Of a stretch of 64,000 nucleotides of DNA, positions 28,574-37,823 are shown piece after piece; the stretch's first letter is position 1; each line of letters begins with the position of its first letter. This DNA is from Vibrio harveyi NBRC 15634 = ATCC 14126 = KCTC 12724 (GTDB taxonomy: Bacteria > Pseudomonadota > Gammaproteobacteria > Enterobacterales > Vibrionaceae): positions 1 through 64,000 of the forward strand of contig NZ_BCUF01000008.1 of assembly GCF_001591145.1 (NCBI RefSeq), read 5' to 3'. The notes beneath the pieces are model-generated. The model did no database searches, was not told where the DNA came from, and was given only the letters and a program-made list of their open reading frames with translations. Both the position numbers and the translations under genes were made by a program.

Positions 28574-28863
28574 TTCCCCGTCCTTATCAGCCAACTTTAC
28601 TGGTGTAGCTCTTTGGCTACTTTTCTCCGCGGCTCAATCAATATGCCACCCAACGAATAACATTCGTTTTACGTTGAGTGTAGACAAGGCTTTTTAGCTT
28701 TACCAAGAAATTGCATTTAATTTCATATTAACCCTGCACTCAACTGTCAAAGCGTGAGCGGGTTGGGATTTATGGAGCAACATTCAGTATCGTATTTACA
28801 TCAGAGTTGATAGAAGAGTTTCACTTACTAACATTTAAATAAATTCACTTTTAAAACATATAC
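28574..28863 (-). promoter_or_regulatory. Leader and promoter region of the sigma-factor gene
   Basis: There is no gene in these 290 bp. A perfect inverted repeat AACGAAT-aac-ATTCGTT at 28652-28668 could be a dimeric repressor or activator site. The AT-rich stretch at 28690-28730 is a plausible promoter location. I did not find a clear LuxR/HapR-type quorum box or a strong terminator for the upstream beta-barrel gene. Confidence 0.4.
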
Positions 28864-30132
28864 TTAAAAACTATATTTAATGTTAGCAAACAACAACGTC
28901 GCAGGTGCTTCGCCAAACAAACTGCCACTGCTACCGTTAAAGCTTTGGATTACCGTGAGCAACTGCCAGTCATTAGCGAGGGAGTAGTTACTCGATATCC
29001 CAAGGAAATAGGAATGATCATCGTAGTAACTGGTTGAGAGCGTGACACGGTTTAGAGGCGTTAAGTCAAAGCTCACATCGGCGTACCATGTATTTCGTGT
29101 AAAGCTCAACGTTTTTGCATCGAGAGGAAGATTCAAATACGCCAATGCGCTTGATGCATCTTGAGGTTCAGAGATAAATAACCACGCTGCACGCCCCATC
29201 CAGCTGCGTTTACCGCCAAAGCTGTAATCCGATTCAATACTGGCAACTGTGGTCTTTTTAGTCGGTTCACCCTCAAATTCTGGATCAATGGGATCAATGG
29301 GATCAAACCACGTGAGCTCTCCACGAAAACCCGCATCAAACACATCCGTTGCAAAACCAGCGCCGAGTACGTAATCCATCCGAGCTCGCCCTGTAATAAA
29401 CTGATAATCCCATCCCGATTGATTGGCGAAGTAACGCAGTGAGGTACTGTCCTGCCCTGACTGACGAGCTGGTGAAAACACCAAATCTACCCCATCGGCA
29501 AAACCTAATTTTCTGCTCAACATGACCGCATCCGTGCCTGCCCGCTCTTCATAGTCAAAATCGTAAATCGAATACGCATTATAGATATCGTTTGGATTCC
29601 ATATCGTATTCATCGACCAATTGATACGAAAGCGCCCTAGTTGCGCTCCCCAGTCATCTTGCTGCCAAGTGAGATATAGACGATCAAGCTGACTGTTAAT
29701 GACCACATCATCTTCATGCCAGTTTTTGCTCAAATCCATGTAACCAGAATCCAACGCAACCAAATCGGCATAGCCAGGAAAGTCGGTAGAATCGCCCCAA
29801 AGTGCTCTATTTCGTAGCCCAACATTCACACGCCAGCTAGAGGAAAAACGGTATTCAAAGTTAAGTCGATTGTGTATCAGGTTATCGAACGTATTATCAG
29901 TGCCATCAGGAATACTGTAGGTTGCCATGTATTTGATGTAACCATCCAAATCCCATGACTTATGAGGCTCTAATCCGGGAACAGCAGACAAGGCAGAACC
30001 AGCCTGAAGACTAAGCAATGAAAGGCTTAACACCTTAATAAACACTGTATTTATTTTTGTTCTGGGCAAACCAGTATTGAATGAGAGAGCTTTAGTGCAA
30101 GTCGCAGACAAATGGGAAACAGCTCTATGCAT
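28864..30132 (-). CDS. Predicted outer-membrane beta-barrel protein, last gene of a Lol-like operon
   Basis: About 422 aa. A Sec signal peptide (VFIKVLSLSLLSLQAGSALSA) is followed by alternating, aromatic-rich strands ending in IKYSF, the terminal Phe expected of a barrel inserted by BAM. No close family is evident; it loosely recalls DUF1302 or export porins. Start: the ATG at 30132 has AGAGG four bases upstream and overlaps the ATPase stop by 8 bp, so translation is probably coupled. The longer frame (to 30213) runs into the ATPase gene and was rejected. Being encoded with a LolA-like protein and ABC parts, it may be the outer-membrane station of that transport route. Confidence 0.85.
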   Translation of the reverse strand: MHRAVSHLSATCTKALSFNTGLPRTKINTVFIKVLSLSLLSLQAGSALSAVPGLEPHKSWDLDGYIKYMATYSIPDGTDNTFDNLIHNRLNFEYRFSSSWRVNVGLRNRALWGDSTDFPGYADLVALDSGYMDLSKNWHEDDVVINSQLDRLYLTWQQDDWGAQLGRFRINWSMNTIWNPNDIYNAYSIYDFDYEERAGTDAVMLSRKLGFADGVDLVFSPARQSGQDSTSLRYFANQSGWDYQFITGRARMDYVLGAGFATDVFDAGFRGELTWFDPIDPIDPEFEGEPTKKTTVASIESDYSFGGKRSWMGRAAWLFISEPQDASSALAYLNLPLDAKTLSFTRNTWYADVSFDLTPLNRVTLSTSYYDDHSYFLGISSNYSLANDWQLLTVIQSFNGSSGSLFGEAPATLLFANIKYSF

Positions 30133-30838
30133 GCGACCTCTCTGCGCGATTATCGATATTGCTGAAATCACGCGCCAAACGACCGTCTTCAAATACGATA
30201 ATGCGGTGTGCACGTTTTATCACCCGCGGATCGTGGGTCGAGAAGATAAACGTCGTTCCCTCTTGTTCGCTAAGTTGCTCCATAATGTCGAGCAACTCCG
30301 TGGTGCTTTTGGCGTCTAGGTTGGCAGTAGGTTCGTCCGCCATGACAAAACGAGGCTTTGGCGCTAAAGCACGGGCAACCGCAACACGTTGTTGCTGCCC
30401 ACCAGACATTTTGCCAGGCACCTTATTCATCTGTTCCGCCAATCCCACTTGCTCAAGTAAGGACGTCGCACGTTCACGGCACTCTCGCTCGGTTTTACCT
30501 TGCAGCTGCATGACGAATTCCACATTCTCAAGCGCGGTTAACACAGGTAACAAACTGTAGTCTTGGAAGATGAAGCCTATATTATCGCGACGATAGGCAA
30601 TCAGTTCTTTTTCTGACATCGATGAAATCATGCAACCATCGATTTCCACCTTGCCAGAGCTTGGGGCATCAATACCGCCGATCATGTTCAACAACGTCGT
30701 TTTGCCCGAACCAGATGGTCCCATGATCGCAACAAATTCACCCTGCTTAATCTCTAAGTCTACCGACTGCACTGCGTGCACAGGGTAATCACCATCGGCG
30801 TTGTAAATCTTAGTTAGGTTTTCTAGTTTGATGGTCAT
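30125..30838 (-). CDS. LolD/MacB-type ABC transporter ATPase
   Basis: 237 aa. All motifs are present: Walker A (GPSGSGKTTL), Q-loop (FIFQDYSLL), signature (MSGGQQQRVAVARAL), Walker B (FVMADEPTANLD) and the switch His (STHD). It powers the two FtsX-like permeases encoded just upstream. Start: the ATG at 30838 overlaps the permease stop (TAATG); the longer frame to 31087 lies inside the permease gene and its extra 83 residues have no family sense. It resembles LolD, which drives lipoprotein release, and MacB-type ATPases. Confidence 0.93.
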   Translation of the reverse strand: MTIKLENLTKIYNADGDYPVHAVQSVDLEIKQGEFVAIMGPSGSGKTTLLNMIGGIDAPSSGKVEIDGCMISSMSEKELIAYRRDNIGFIFQDYSLLPVLTALENVEFVMQLQGKTERECRERATSLLEQVGLAEQMNKVPGKMSGGQQQRVAVARALAPKPRFVMADEPTANLDAKSTTELLDIMEQLSEQEGTTFIFSTHDPRVIKRAHRIIVFEDGRLARDFSNIDNRAERSHA

Positions 30839-32073
30839 TAGCTTTTCTCCGCCATGGCATCCACAGGTCGATGCTTCAAAATTTGTCGTGCGGGATACAA
30901 GGCTGCGATAAGGCTGGCAACAAAAATTGCGACAATGATCATTTGATATTCCGCTATTGATACCCGTGGATAAAGCAAGGTATCCACGCCATAAGCCCCT
31001 AGCCCTTCCGCCATACCAGCCAGTGACAATCCGGTAATACTCAGCACCTTGAGCATAATCGCACTCCCGAGCAATCCAAGCGCACAACCGCTTAATCCGA
31101 GGAACAAGGTTTCGAAAACGATCAACAAGCGTATCTTGTGTTTTTGCATGCCTACAGCCATTAACACACCGAACTCTCGCGTACGCTCAAACACCGACAT
31201 CAGCATGATATTGATGATGCCAAGAGTCATCGCCAGCACAAACACCACCAGCATCACCTGGTTGGAAACATCCATTGTGCTCGTCATGGTCGAGAGCAAA
31301 GGTTGGATCTCCTGCCAAGGTCTCACACTGAGCAAGTCTTTACTTTCCGGCGGCAAAATAGAGTGAGTGAACGCCAGTAACTGCTTGAGCTCAGCATCGT
31401 TATTAGAAGTAAGAAGTATCGCAATTTCGTGTGTACCACTCAGCCCCGCTACCTTTTCAAGATCCACTTTTCGGACGTAAACATTCCCATCATCAAATCC
31501 TGTCGATGGTGTTTTGAATATACCTCGAACACGAAATGCCGCACCGGCGACCTCCCCATTCACATCAGACAGAGTAAGTACAACTTTGGAGCCGACACGT
31601 AGCTTTAATCGCTCAGCTATCTTGCTCGATACTAAAATCGGACTTCTAGCTTCTTCGCTCAGCCATTCTCCGTCGACAATGTGTTGTGAGAGTGGCGTGA
31701 TGTTTTGCTCTTGATCGATATTAACGCCATTGATGCGAATACCTCGTGTACTGCGCGCCGACGCTATCATGCCATCTGCTAGAAATCGCTCAGAGATGGC
31801 TTTCACTTCTCGGTTACTCACCAGTACTTTGCTAATCTCATTCGCATCGGGAATCACATCTTTTAGCTCAGGATTGACCAAATAGGACTTTTGCTGGATC
31901 TGCAAATGACTGGTTTGCCAAGAGATGGCGTTCTTAATCATGCTATCGACCAAGCCATTCATGAATCCCATCATGGCAACCACGCCCATCAAGCCAAATA
32001 CCATAGCTCCGAGCATGATTGAGGTTCTCAACTTGTTGCGCCACAAGTTACGCCAAGCCAACTTAACCAGCAT
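30838..32073 (-). CDS. FtsX/LolC-E-like ABC permease (second of two)
   Basis: About 411 aa. One membrane helix near the N-terminus (after WRNLWRNKLRTSIMLG), a large periplasmic domain and three C-terminal helices: the MacB/LolC topology. The RNKLRT motif is typical. Start: the ATG at 32073 with AGGAGGT four bases upstream; a GTG two codons earlier lies in the ribosome site. It overlaps the previous permease by 11 bp and the ATPase by 1 bp. Its N-terminus is very similar to the other permease (MLVKLAWRNLWR), so they likely arose by duplication and form a heterodimer like LolC/LolE. Confidence 0.9.
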   Translation of the reverse strand: MLVKLAWRNLWRNKLRTSIMLGAMVFGLMGVVAMMGFMNGLVDSMIKNAISWQTSHLQIQQKSYLVNPELKDVIPDANEISKVLVSNREVKAISERFLADGMIASARSTRGIRINGVNIDQEQNITPLSQHIVDGEWLSEEARSPILVSSKIAERLKLRVGSKVVLTLSDVNGEVAGAAFRVRGIFKTPSTGFDDGNVYVRKVDLEKVAGLSGTHEIAILLTSNNDAELKQLLAFTHSILPPESKDLLSVRPWQEIQPLLSTMTSTMDVSNQVMLVVFVLAMTLGIINIMLMSVFERTREFGVLMAVGMQKHKIRLLIVFETLFLGLSGCALGLLGSAIMLKVLSITGLSLAGMAEGLGAYGVDTLLYPRVSIAEYQMIIVAIFVASLIAALYPARQILKHRPVDAMAEKS

Positions 32074-33292
32074 GAGCACCTCCTTTTAACCCTGCCGCAA
32101 TGGGCATTCGAAGCATGCGAACCATTGGGTAAAGCAAACACAACAAAAGAATAAACAGCACGACGGTGATTTGATTGAGCAGTAAGTGTGGGTCGAGCGA
32201 AACGGGCACAATAGGCTCAAAACCACTTTCCCGCATGAGCTTGGCAGCATCGCCGGTAATTTCGATTGGATTAAAGTAGAAATACCCCAACACAGGAGCA
32301 CTCACGATAAGCCCAATAAGGATGCCAATGACGGACATAAACAGAGACTCTATCGTAAGCAGAAATACGAGTTTGGAGCGCAACATTCCGGTTGCCAGCA
32401 TGACAGCGAACTCACGCTGACGTTCTAATGTCGTCATTAAGATAGTCGCAAACAAGCCAAAACCAACAATGCCGTAGAGAATGTAAATCAAGAAAATACC
32501 GCCCGCTTTATCCAAGGCGATTTGCTGAGCCATTTCTGGCGACAACTCTTTCCAATCTTTCACGGCGACATTTTTGCCATGCTCGGCTTTAAGTTGTTCA
32601 ACGGTATCAGGTAAGTCTCTTAGACTCTCCGTATTTAAAACCCATGCGGTGACTTGGTCATCCAATGAATACAGGCTTTGCGCGGTATCGAGCGGCATGT
32701 ACACCAACTGAGAATCAAGCTGCTGCAAAGGAAAATGAAGAATGCCCGAGATTTGATACAAACCTGCCGCGGTCTGTCCTCGATAACCGGCACCATATAG
32801 CACCAGTTCATCGCCAACCTTGAGTTGCAAATAATTCGCCAAACCACCACCAACTAGCACTGATTTTTGCCCTGATTGGATGTAGCTTCCCTCAATCAAT
32901 TTGTCGCTGATATTGGAGTATTGATCTTCAGCTTCAGGCTCAACGCCTAGTACCATCACACCCTTTGAGCGTTCATCTTTTGCGGCTAAAGCAAAAGACT
33001 CTACCCGAGGTAATACCACATCAATATTGGGATTGTTTTTCGCCGCCGAAATGAAGGTGTTGGTTTGCGGCAAGACATCATCAATGCTGGAAGAGTCACC
33101 AAACTCGGGGTTTTGCAGTTGAATCAGACCCGTATAAAACTTTGCGGCATTTTTGATATTGGACGTATAACTGCCTTCTTGAAACGCTCGCGTAATAAGC
33201 GAAAGAAACAGCACCAATGCCAACGCAGACGCCGTCAGTAGTGTCCTGCGCTTTTGTCGCCAGAGGTTTCGCCAAGCCAGTTTCACAAGCAT
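32063..33292 (-). CDS. FtsX/LolC-E-like ABC permease (first of two)
   Basis: 409 aa with the same layout as its partner: N-terminal helix after WRNLWRQKRRTLLTAS, a periplasmic domain of about 240 residues, and three helices at the C-terminal end. GGAAGG lies upstream of the ATG. In Lol systems the two permeases differ in job: one binds the lipoprotein, the other the LolA carrier. Which is which cannot be told here. A LolA-like gene precedes it by 66 bp. Confidence 0.9.
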   Translation of the reverse strand: MLVKLAWRNLWRQKRRTLLTASALALVLFLSLITRAFQEGSYTSNIKNAAKFYTGLIQLQNPEFGDSSSIDDVLPQTNTFISAAKNNPNIDVVLPRVESFALAAKDERSKGVMVLGVEPEAEDQYSNISDKLIEGSYIQSGQKSVLVGGGLANYLQLKVGDELVLYGAGYRGQTAAGLYQISGILHFPLQQLDSQLVYMPLDTAQSLYSLDDQVTAWVLNTESLRDLPDTVEQLKAEHGKNVAVKDWKELSPEMAQQIALDKAGGIFLIYILYGIVGFGLFATILMTTLERQREFAVMLATGMLRSKLVFLLTIESLFMSVIGILIGLIVSAPVLGYFYFNPIEITGDAAKLMRESGFEPIVPVSLDPHLLLNQITVVLFILLLCLLYPMVRMLRMPIAAGLKGGAHAG

Positions 33293-33358
33293 TGATTCGC
33301 TTCCTTCCGTTGATATTTGATTATCCGTTTCTTCTTTTAGCCGTTCATTTATCCAAAC

Positions 33359-34105
33359 TTAGTCTCGCAGCGATTTCATCTGTTGCTGAGAGAAAAAACT
33401 GTCATCAATATCAAAATCAAACTGTGCTTGGTGAGTAATGAGTACGGTTTTGTTGTCTGGCTTATCAAGCGGCTGCATTTCCATTCTGGTCGCTAATTTT
33501 CTCCCGCCGAGCTCTTTCACGTCATAAGTCGTCATCACGTTCACTCGCTCATCAAACTCATCGTAGAATTCCACTTTGCGCTGCAGATAGGTCGACTTGG
33601 AAATCCACAACGTTACTTTGCTCCAAACTACAGGAGCATCGGGCTTCGCAACAGCATCTATCACCCAAACCTTGTCGCCATCAAACGTATCCTCGCCTTT
33701 TAATTCATGTTGATAATCGACCACGATAGAAGACTGGTTGATTAAGTCATCATTGGTGAAGTCTGAGCCCATCCACGATTGGCTCAACATAGATGGCGCA
33801 ATTTTGATGACGCGTTCAATACTCGGCACCCAATTCCACATTTCTCTTTGTCGTTTTAGAGAAGCGCTGCCCTTATCTTTGGCTGGCGCCGTAACCAACA
33901 CCAAAGACAACGCTGTCCCTTTTGTCCAACTCTTCATTGTCATCGACCGAGTCCAATCAGGACGAATGATCTCCATTGTAGATTCGGTATAACTGGAATC
34001 GCCACGCATTGCTTGATCTGACTTTTGCACGATATCAAAAGCACTTTCAGCCACAGCAGTAAATGAAATGGACCAACACAGTAGAGATAACCAAGCAGTA
34101 CGCAT
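33359..34105 (-). CDS. LolA-like periplasmic protein (outer-membrane lipoprotein-sorting family)
   Basis: About 248 aa. A signal peptide (LSLLCWSISFTAVAES) leads to a LolA/LolB-fold sequence of the type annotated as outer-membrane lipoprotein-sorting protein; the stretch RQREMWNWVPSIERVIKI and the repeated amphipathic strands fit. It should act in the periplasm as a carrier of a lipid or lipoprotein handed over by the FtsX-like permeases. Start: the ATG at 34105 has GAGGA upstream; the longer frame begins with GTG in front of that site. It is the first gene of the operon. The true cargo is unknown. Confidence 0.85.
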   Translation of the reverse strand: MRTAWLSLLCWSISFTAVAESAFDIVQKSDQAMRGDSSYTESTMEIIRPDWTRSMTMKSWTKGTALSLVLVTAPAKDKGSASLKRQREMWNWVPSIERVIKIAPSMLSQSWMGSDFTNDDLINQSSIVVDYQHELKGEDTFDGDKVWVIDAVAKPDAPVVWSKVTLWISKSTYLQRKVEFYDEFDERVNVMTTYDVKELGGRKLATRMEMQPLDKPDNKTVLITHQAQFDFDIDDSFFSQQQMKSLRD

Positions 34106-34222
34106 AACCGTCCTCGACACTGAAATCCAACACTATTCGCGTCAGAAATGACAATAAAAACAGGGAGTTCAAATCAGTATAGCAAGGAGAGGATGAAGGT
34201 CAGCGAGAGCACGCTCAAAGTT

Positions 34223-35665
34223 TTACTGAGCTTTACGAAGTAATGGTTCCACTTTGTTTCTGTTGATGATTTGGAACACAGCGCGATTCTTCCCGTTTGC
34301 CTTGCCATGGTACATAAGTTGATCAGTATCTTGCAGGCTTGGTTGTTCATCAAATTTTGGATAATACGCGCACCCTAAACTGATACTCACACTAATCGTT
34401 TGTCCATCTAAGGTCACTGGTGCGCAATTTACTTGGGTGCAAATTGTACGAGCAAGAACTTCTGCTTCCTCTGCAGAGAGCGAAGCCGTTACTAAGGCAA
34501 ACTCTTCACCACCAATGCGCGCTAAAGTCATTCTTTCATCGATGACAGATCTTGCTGTATTCGCGACAGCAACAATAGCTTGATCCCCAACCAAATGTCC
34601 AAATTGATCATTGATGGATTTAAAGTCATCAATATCAAACACCATTACGGTCAGGTTTCTTTTTACTGTACTTAACGTCGCTAACCTTTCTATCAAGTGA
34701 CGTCGGTTATAAAGTTTAGTGAGAGGATCTGTAAGTGTGAGTTCAAAAAGTTGTTGGTTCACCAAAGTAAGCTGCCGAGTACGCAAAGCAACCGTACGCT
34801 TAAGTGAAAAAATATGGAACATGGCAGCAATAATCAGCGCAAAAACAGCGAGTGGAGCAAGATACGCTGGATAGACAGTTTTAATATGAATCCAACGACT
34901 GAGGATCCGGTCCTTATTTGCCTCCATGACTATCTCAAAATTCCTCGATACCTCTTCAATCGACTTTGCACTGCCGTCACCCGTCGCGATTCTTAAATCT
35001 TTGCTGTAAAGATGCAATGCGGGTAAGAAAGTCACCGAGTCAGGTGTTGTTGCCATGTAGAAATTGGATACCTGGGTATCAGCGACAAACAGAAAAATTT
35101 GCTTACTCGTAACCGCTTTTAGCAACGCATCATTATTCGAAAACAACCGTATTGCCGCGTTCGGGTAGTGTTTACGAACGAAAGTCTCTTCGTATCCTCC
35201 TTTCACCAAACCAACTTCCATTGCCGATTCACCTTTCAGCACCGATTCCACGTCAATTCCTAACAGGTCACTGTTTACATAAAGTTGAGTATCGATAGGC
35301 ATAATCACTGTGCCAAAGTTCAGATACTGGCTGCGCTCTGCAGAAAATATCAATCCAGCATGAATATCTGCTCGTCCCTCTTTTACTGCTAGTAAAGATT
35401 CTTCCCAGTCAAGCAAAAGAAATTTCACATGAACATCATTTCGAACGGAGTACTCGCGCCAGAAGTCAATTAAGATGCCTTGAGGCTCACCATCTGGCGT
35501 AAGGTATGAGAAGGGTTTCCATGCTTTTGAATTAGCAACAACCAAGGTACCTTGCTTAGTTTCGTGCCCATAGACTGCGCTGGAATGGAACGCAACAATA
35601 AGCAGCAGAAACATGCCAAATATTGTGTTTTTCCAACCATTAGTACTATAACGCATGAAGGTCAT
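34223..35665 (-). CDS. Diguanylate cyclase with periplasmic solute-binding sensor domain
   Basis: 480 aa. Signal/anchor near 12-32, then a family-3 solute-binding-like domain (about 37-265; AWKPFSYLTPDGEPQGILIDF, GRADIHAGL), one membrane helix (about 278-300), a short coiled coil and a GGDEF domain. The active site reads ARIGGEEF and the metal site FDIDDFKSIND, so c-di-GMP synthesis is expected. No RxxD inhibitory site precedes GGEEF. The sensor probably detects an amino acid or similar small molecule. No terminator was found after it, and 117 bp separate it from the LolA-like gene. Its product may matter for the c-di-GMP-type regulator near 47 kb. Confidence 0.92.
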   Translation of the reverse strand: MTFMRYSTNGWKNTIFGMFLLLIVAFHSSAVYGHETKQGTLVVANSKAWKPFSYLTPDGEPQGILIDFWREYSVRNDVHVKFLLLDWEESLLAVKEGRADIHAGLIFSAERSQYLNFGTVIMPIDTQLYVNSDLLGIDVESVLKGESAMEVGLVKGGYEETFVRKHYPNAAIRLFSNNDALLKAVTSKQIFLFVADTQVSNFYMATTPDSVTFLPALHLYSKDLRIATGDGSAKSIEEVSRNFEIVMEANKDRILSRWIHIKTVYPAYLAPLAVFALIIAAMFHIFSLKRTVALRTRQLTLVNQQLFELTLTDPLTKLYNRRHLIERLATLSTVKRNLTVMVFDIDDFKSINDQFGHLVGDQAIVAVANTARSVIDERMTLARIGGEEFALVTASLSAEEAEVLARTICTQVNCAPVTLDGQTISVSISLGCAYYPKFDEQPSLQDTDQLMYHGKANGKNRAVFQIINRNKVEPLLRKAQ

Positions 35666-36028
35666 ACCTACTTCTCACTAACCTACCCTAAAGGGCTATC
35701 TAAGACTTAAATAGAACTAAAGGTATAGCAGAGGTTCTTTCTTTAGGTAGCAACTCTTATTGATATGAATCTAAATTAGTACCTTTACACTGAAAAATGG
35801 CACTTTTACATTAGATTATTTTATAGAATCATCACGAATTGTTATGAATTTAATATGAATAAAAGTTCGAAACTCCGGGTTTCTCTGGGTTGAGCCTTTT
35901 AGCGACATGAGTAACACCTGACACAGTCCACAAAATCACACAAAAAAGTTAATGATTATTCGCTCGACAAGAATCACTTTGTTAACTTACGCGCAATTTT
36001 TTTGTGACCCGAAATTTTCGCTTTCGCC
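35666..36028. promoter_or_regulatory. Divergent intergenic region, cyclase gene / ThrE-like gene
   Basis: These 363 bp hold no convincing gene. The sequence is AT-rich with no good hairpin or inverted repeat. Both flanking promoters should be here. The ThrE-like gene has no clear ribosome site in front of its ATG. Confidence 0.35.
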
Positions 36029-37192
36029 ATGCCTTCTCAATATAGAATTAACAAAATCGTCGAAATTGGCGATACGCTGCATCGTAGTGGCTGTGCGCCT
36101 TACAAAGTAGAGAAATACACTCAGCACTACGCGCAAAAACATGGCGTGGATGTGATGATTCAAGCCACGCCAACCGCGATCAATTATCAATTTCCAGATG
36201 ATAACAATGCAGTGGTACTCAAGCGCTTGAAACCAGCTTCAATCAACTTAAGTTTGCTAGCTAACACCATCATTCGAATCAACCAACCGAGTAGCGAACC
36301 CGTCCCAGAGCCTGCTGGATATCCTTCATGGGTTATTGCATTGGCGAATATGGGCATTCCACCCGCGTACTTGATGCTGGTCGGCAGTACTTTAGAAGCG
36401 GTCGGCTTTGCTTTTATTCTTGGTTTTATGGTCTGGGGATGCCAGCAAGTTTGCCGAGCGAGACGTGCAATTGCAGTTGAGTTCATTGCAGCTTTGTTCA
36501 CAGGTATTATTGTTGCGTACCTGTCCAGCACTGGACTGCCGATCCCTGTTTGGGCGCTATGTATCGCAACGATTGTCTTATTTGTACCCGGACTCTCCAT
36601 CGCTAACTCCCTTGAATGTCTCGCGTTTAATGATTTGGTATCAGGGACCAGTTTATTGGGGCAATGCGCTCTCACGCTGATCAAGTTGTTTGTTGGCATT
36701 ACCATGGGGCTCAATATCGGTGAAGCCATTTGGGGACAAGCGCAATCCATCGCCTACACCAATGAAATCCCGATTTGGATGCACATTAGCGGACTATTCT
36801 TAATTTCCGCCAGCCTTGGAGTGATCTTTAACGCTCGCCCTATCGACATTCTGCTTGGCTTACCCGTTGCAATGCTGGGCATGTGGGGACCTTTTTATCT
36901 TGGTTTCGAAAGTGGCTGGGTTGTGGGGACTTGGGTAACTACAGTTCTGATTACATTATACGGAACTTGGATTGCGAAAAAGATGGAACTGACTGGCTCT
37001 ATCTACATTGTTCAAGGCATCATCATTTTGGTTCCAGGTAGCCGCGTCTTAGTAAGCGCAAGCCAATCCGTGTTTGAACAATCTATTTTACCCATTCCAA
37101 GTATTGGTCTGTCTGCGCTGTTTATGTTCTCTGCTATCGTTGCGGGGCAAATCACGGCTTACTCAATTTACTCTCCAAAAATAGAACGCTAA
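36029..37192 (+). CDS. ThrE-family threonine/serine exporter
   Basis: 387 aa. The N-terminal half carries the ThrE (DUF1212) pattern ([23 protein letters not shown]), and about ten membrane helices follow, including [23 protein letters not shown] split by short loops and a second block with LVPGSRVL. Both halves of the family are thus fused in one protein, as in full-length ThrE. It should export threonine/serine or similar small amino acids across the inner membrane. Start: the only sensible ATG, although no Shine-Dalgarno is seen. It converges on arfA and overlaps its end by 4 bp. Confidence 0.85.
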   Translation: MPSQYRINKIVEIGDTLHRSGCAPYKVEKYTQHYAQKHGVDVMIQATPTAINYQFPDDNNAVVLKRLKPASINLSLLANTIIRINQPSSEPVPEPAGYPSWVIALANMGIPPAYLMLVGSTLEAVGFAFILGFMVWGCQQVCRARRAIAVEFIAALFTGIIVAYLSSTGLPIPVWALCIATIVLFVPGLSIANSLECLAFNDLVSGTSLLGQCALTLIKLFVGITMGLNIGEAIWGQAQSIAYTNEIPIWMHISGLFLISASLGVIFNARPIDILLGLPVAMLGMWGPFYLGFESGWVVGTWVTTVLITLYGTWIAKKMELTGSIYIVQGIIILVPGSRVLVSASQSVFEQSILPIPSIGLSALFMFSAIVAGQITAYSIYSPKIER

Positions 37193-37455
37193 AACCCCCT
37201 CTCGCCATCACCTTCAGATAAGAAAAAAGCCCTATTCAAAATCCACTTTAGTGAGAACTTTGAATAGGGCTCTTTGCCTCTATGTTTTGCTTTCCGATTG
37301 AAGCTGCCTTTGCCTTTTTTGGCTTTCACAACCCGCGTTCTAAACAGTTGACTAGTGACGACAGCTTTAAGTGCGTTGTCTTTGATTTCCCCTCTGCCAA
37401 ACTCGGTATCTTGATTCAATTCATTTGGCTGAGGATTAGATTTGTTCTTTACCAT
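37189..37455 (-). CDS. arfA: ArfA, tmRNA-backup ribosome rescue factor
   Basis: 88 aa. Residues 23-58 carry the ArfA core: [15 protein letters not shown], and the basic [13 protein letters not shown] motif that enters the empty mRNA channel. ArfA recruits RF2 to ribosomes stalled without a stop codon. A strong ribosome site (AAGGAGGA) precedes the ATG. As in E. coli, a terminator hairpin lies inside the coding region here, encoding residues 62-76, so most transcripts should end near codons 77-78 without a stop. The truncated, active protein would then be made only when tmRNA fails to tag it. The codons after the hairpin continue to a stop that overlaps the convergent ThrE-family gene by 4 bp. 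Confidence 0.93.
   Translation of the reverse strand: MVKNKSNPQPNELNQDTEFGRGEIKDNALKAVVTSQLFRTRVVKAKKGKGSFNRKAKHRGKEPYSKFSLKWILNRAFFLSEGDGERGF
37223..37271 (-). terminator. Intragenic terminator hairpin in arfA
   Basis: On the minus strand AGCCCTATTCAAA pairs perfectly with TTTGAATAGGGCT (13 bp; 37259-37271 with 37228-37240) and is followed at once by TTTTTT (37223-37228). The 18-nt loop contains a second small palindrome (CACTTTAGTG). It lies within arfA codons 62-76. In E. coli arfA such a hairpin is an RNase III target and terminator that makes non-stop mRNA. It could also slow transcripts arriving from the ThrE-family gene. Confidence 0.88.
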
Positions 37456-37641
37456 ACTTCCTCCTTAATGGTCGAACCAGATTGGACAATAATTAGGGAA
37501 AATAGTCAAATTTGTATAATAAAATTCATTTTATTCTCCAAAAACTTCACAACAACGTCATTTATTTGAAAATTCATCAAAAATACACCGTATAAAAAGT
37601 GACTAGATACAAATATTTGCCCTTGATGGGTCGATATATGT

Positions 37642-37823
37642 TGACTATACCCGTAATTAACCTAGACTCGAACACGGCTAGAAAGAAAGTTCTTTGTTTT
37701 CACATTTCGTTGGATTACTCGTAACTCCCCCGTCCTGTGGTACGCAATAGCAATTTATTTTTCCACGCTATAAGCGCCGATTAGGCGAAGATTTACATAA
37801 AATTAGATATTTAGGAAATAGAC
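37642..37823 (+). promoter_or_regulatory. Putative promoter and long leader of the cold-shock gene
   Basis: A TTGACT (37642-37647) and TAGACT (37664-37669) pair with 16-bp spacing would start RNA near 37676, giving a leader of about 145 nt. That is the length range of cspA thermosensing leaders. A small hairpin (CGCC-GATTA-GGCG, 37775-37787) lies near its 3' end, before the ribosome site TAGGAAAT. The promoter call is by eye. Upstream, 37456-37641 shows nothing else. Confidence 0.4.

Noticed and set aside
28595..28863. Quorum-sensing LuxR/HapR box upstream of the sigma factor
   Set aside because: I found no sequence close to the known palindromic consensus; only the unrelated AACGAAT repeat.
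30839..31087. 83-residue N-terminal extension of the LolD-like ATPase
   Set aside because: It lies inside the permease gene in another frame, and the ATPase family starts at MTIKLENL.
35870..35915. GC-richer patch before the ThrE-like gene as a possible terminator or attachment site
   Set aside because: No stem of useful length, no T-run and no direct repeat or tRNA gene nearby.
36187..36750. 187-codon minus-strand frame inside the ThrE-like gene
   Set aside because: Complement of membrane-helix codons; no independent support.
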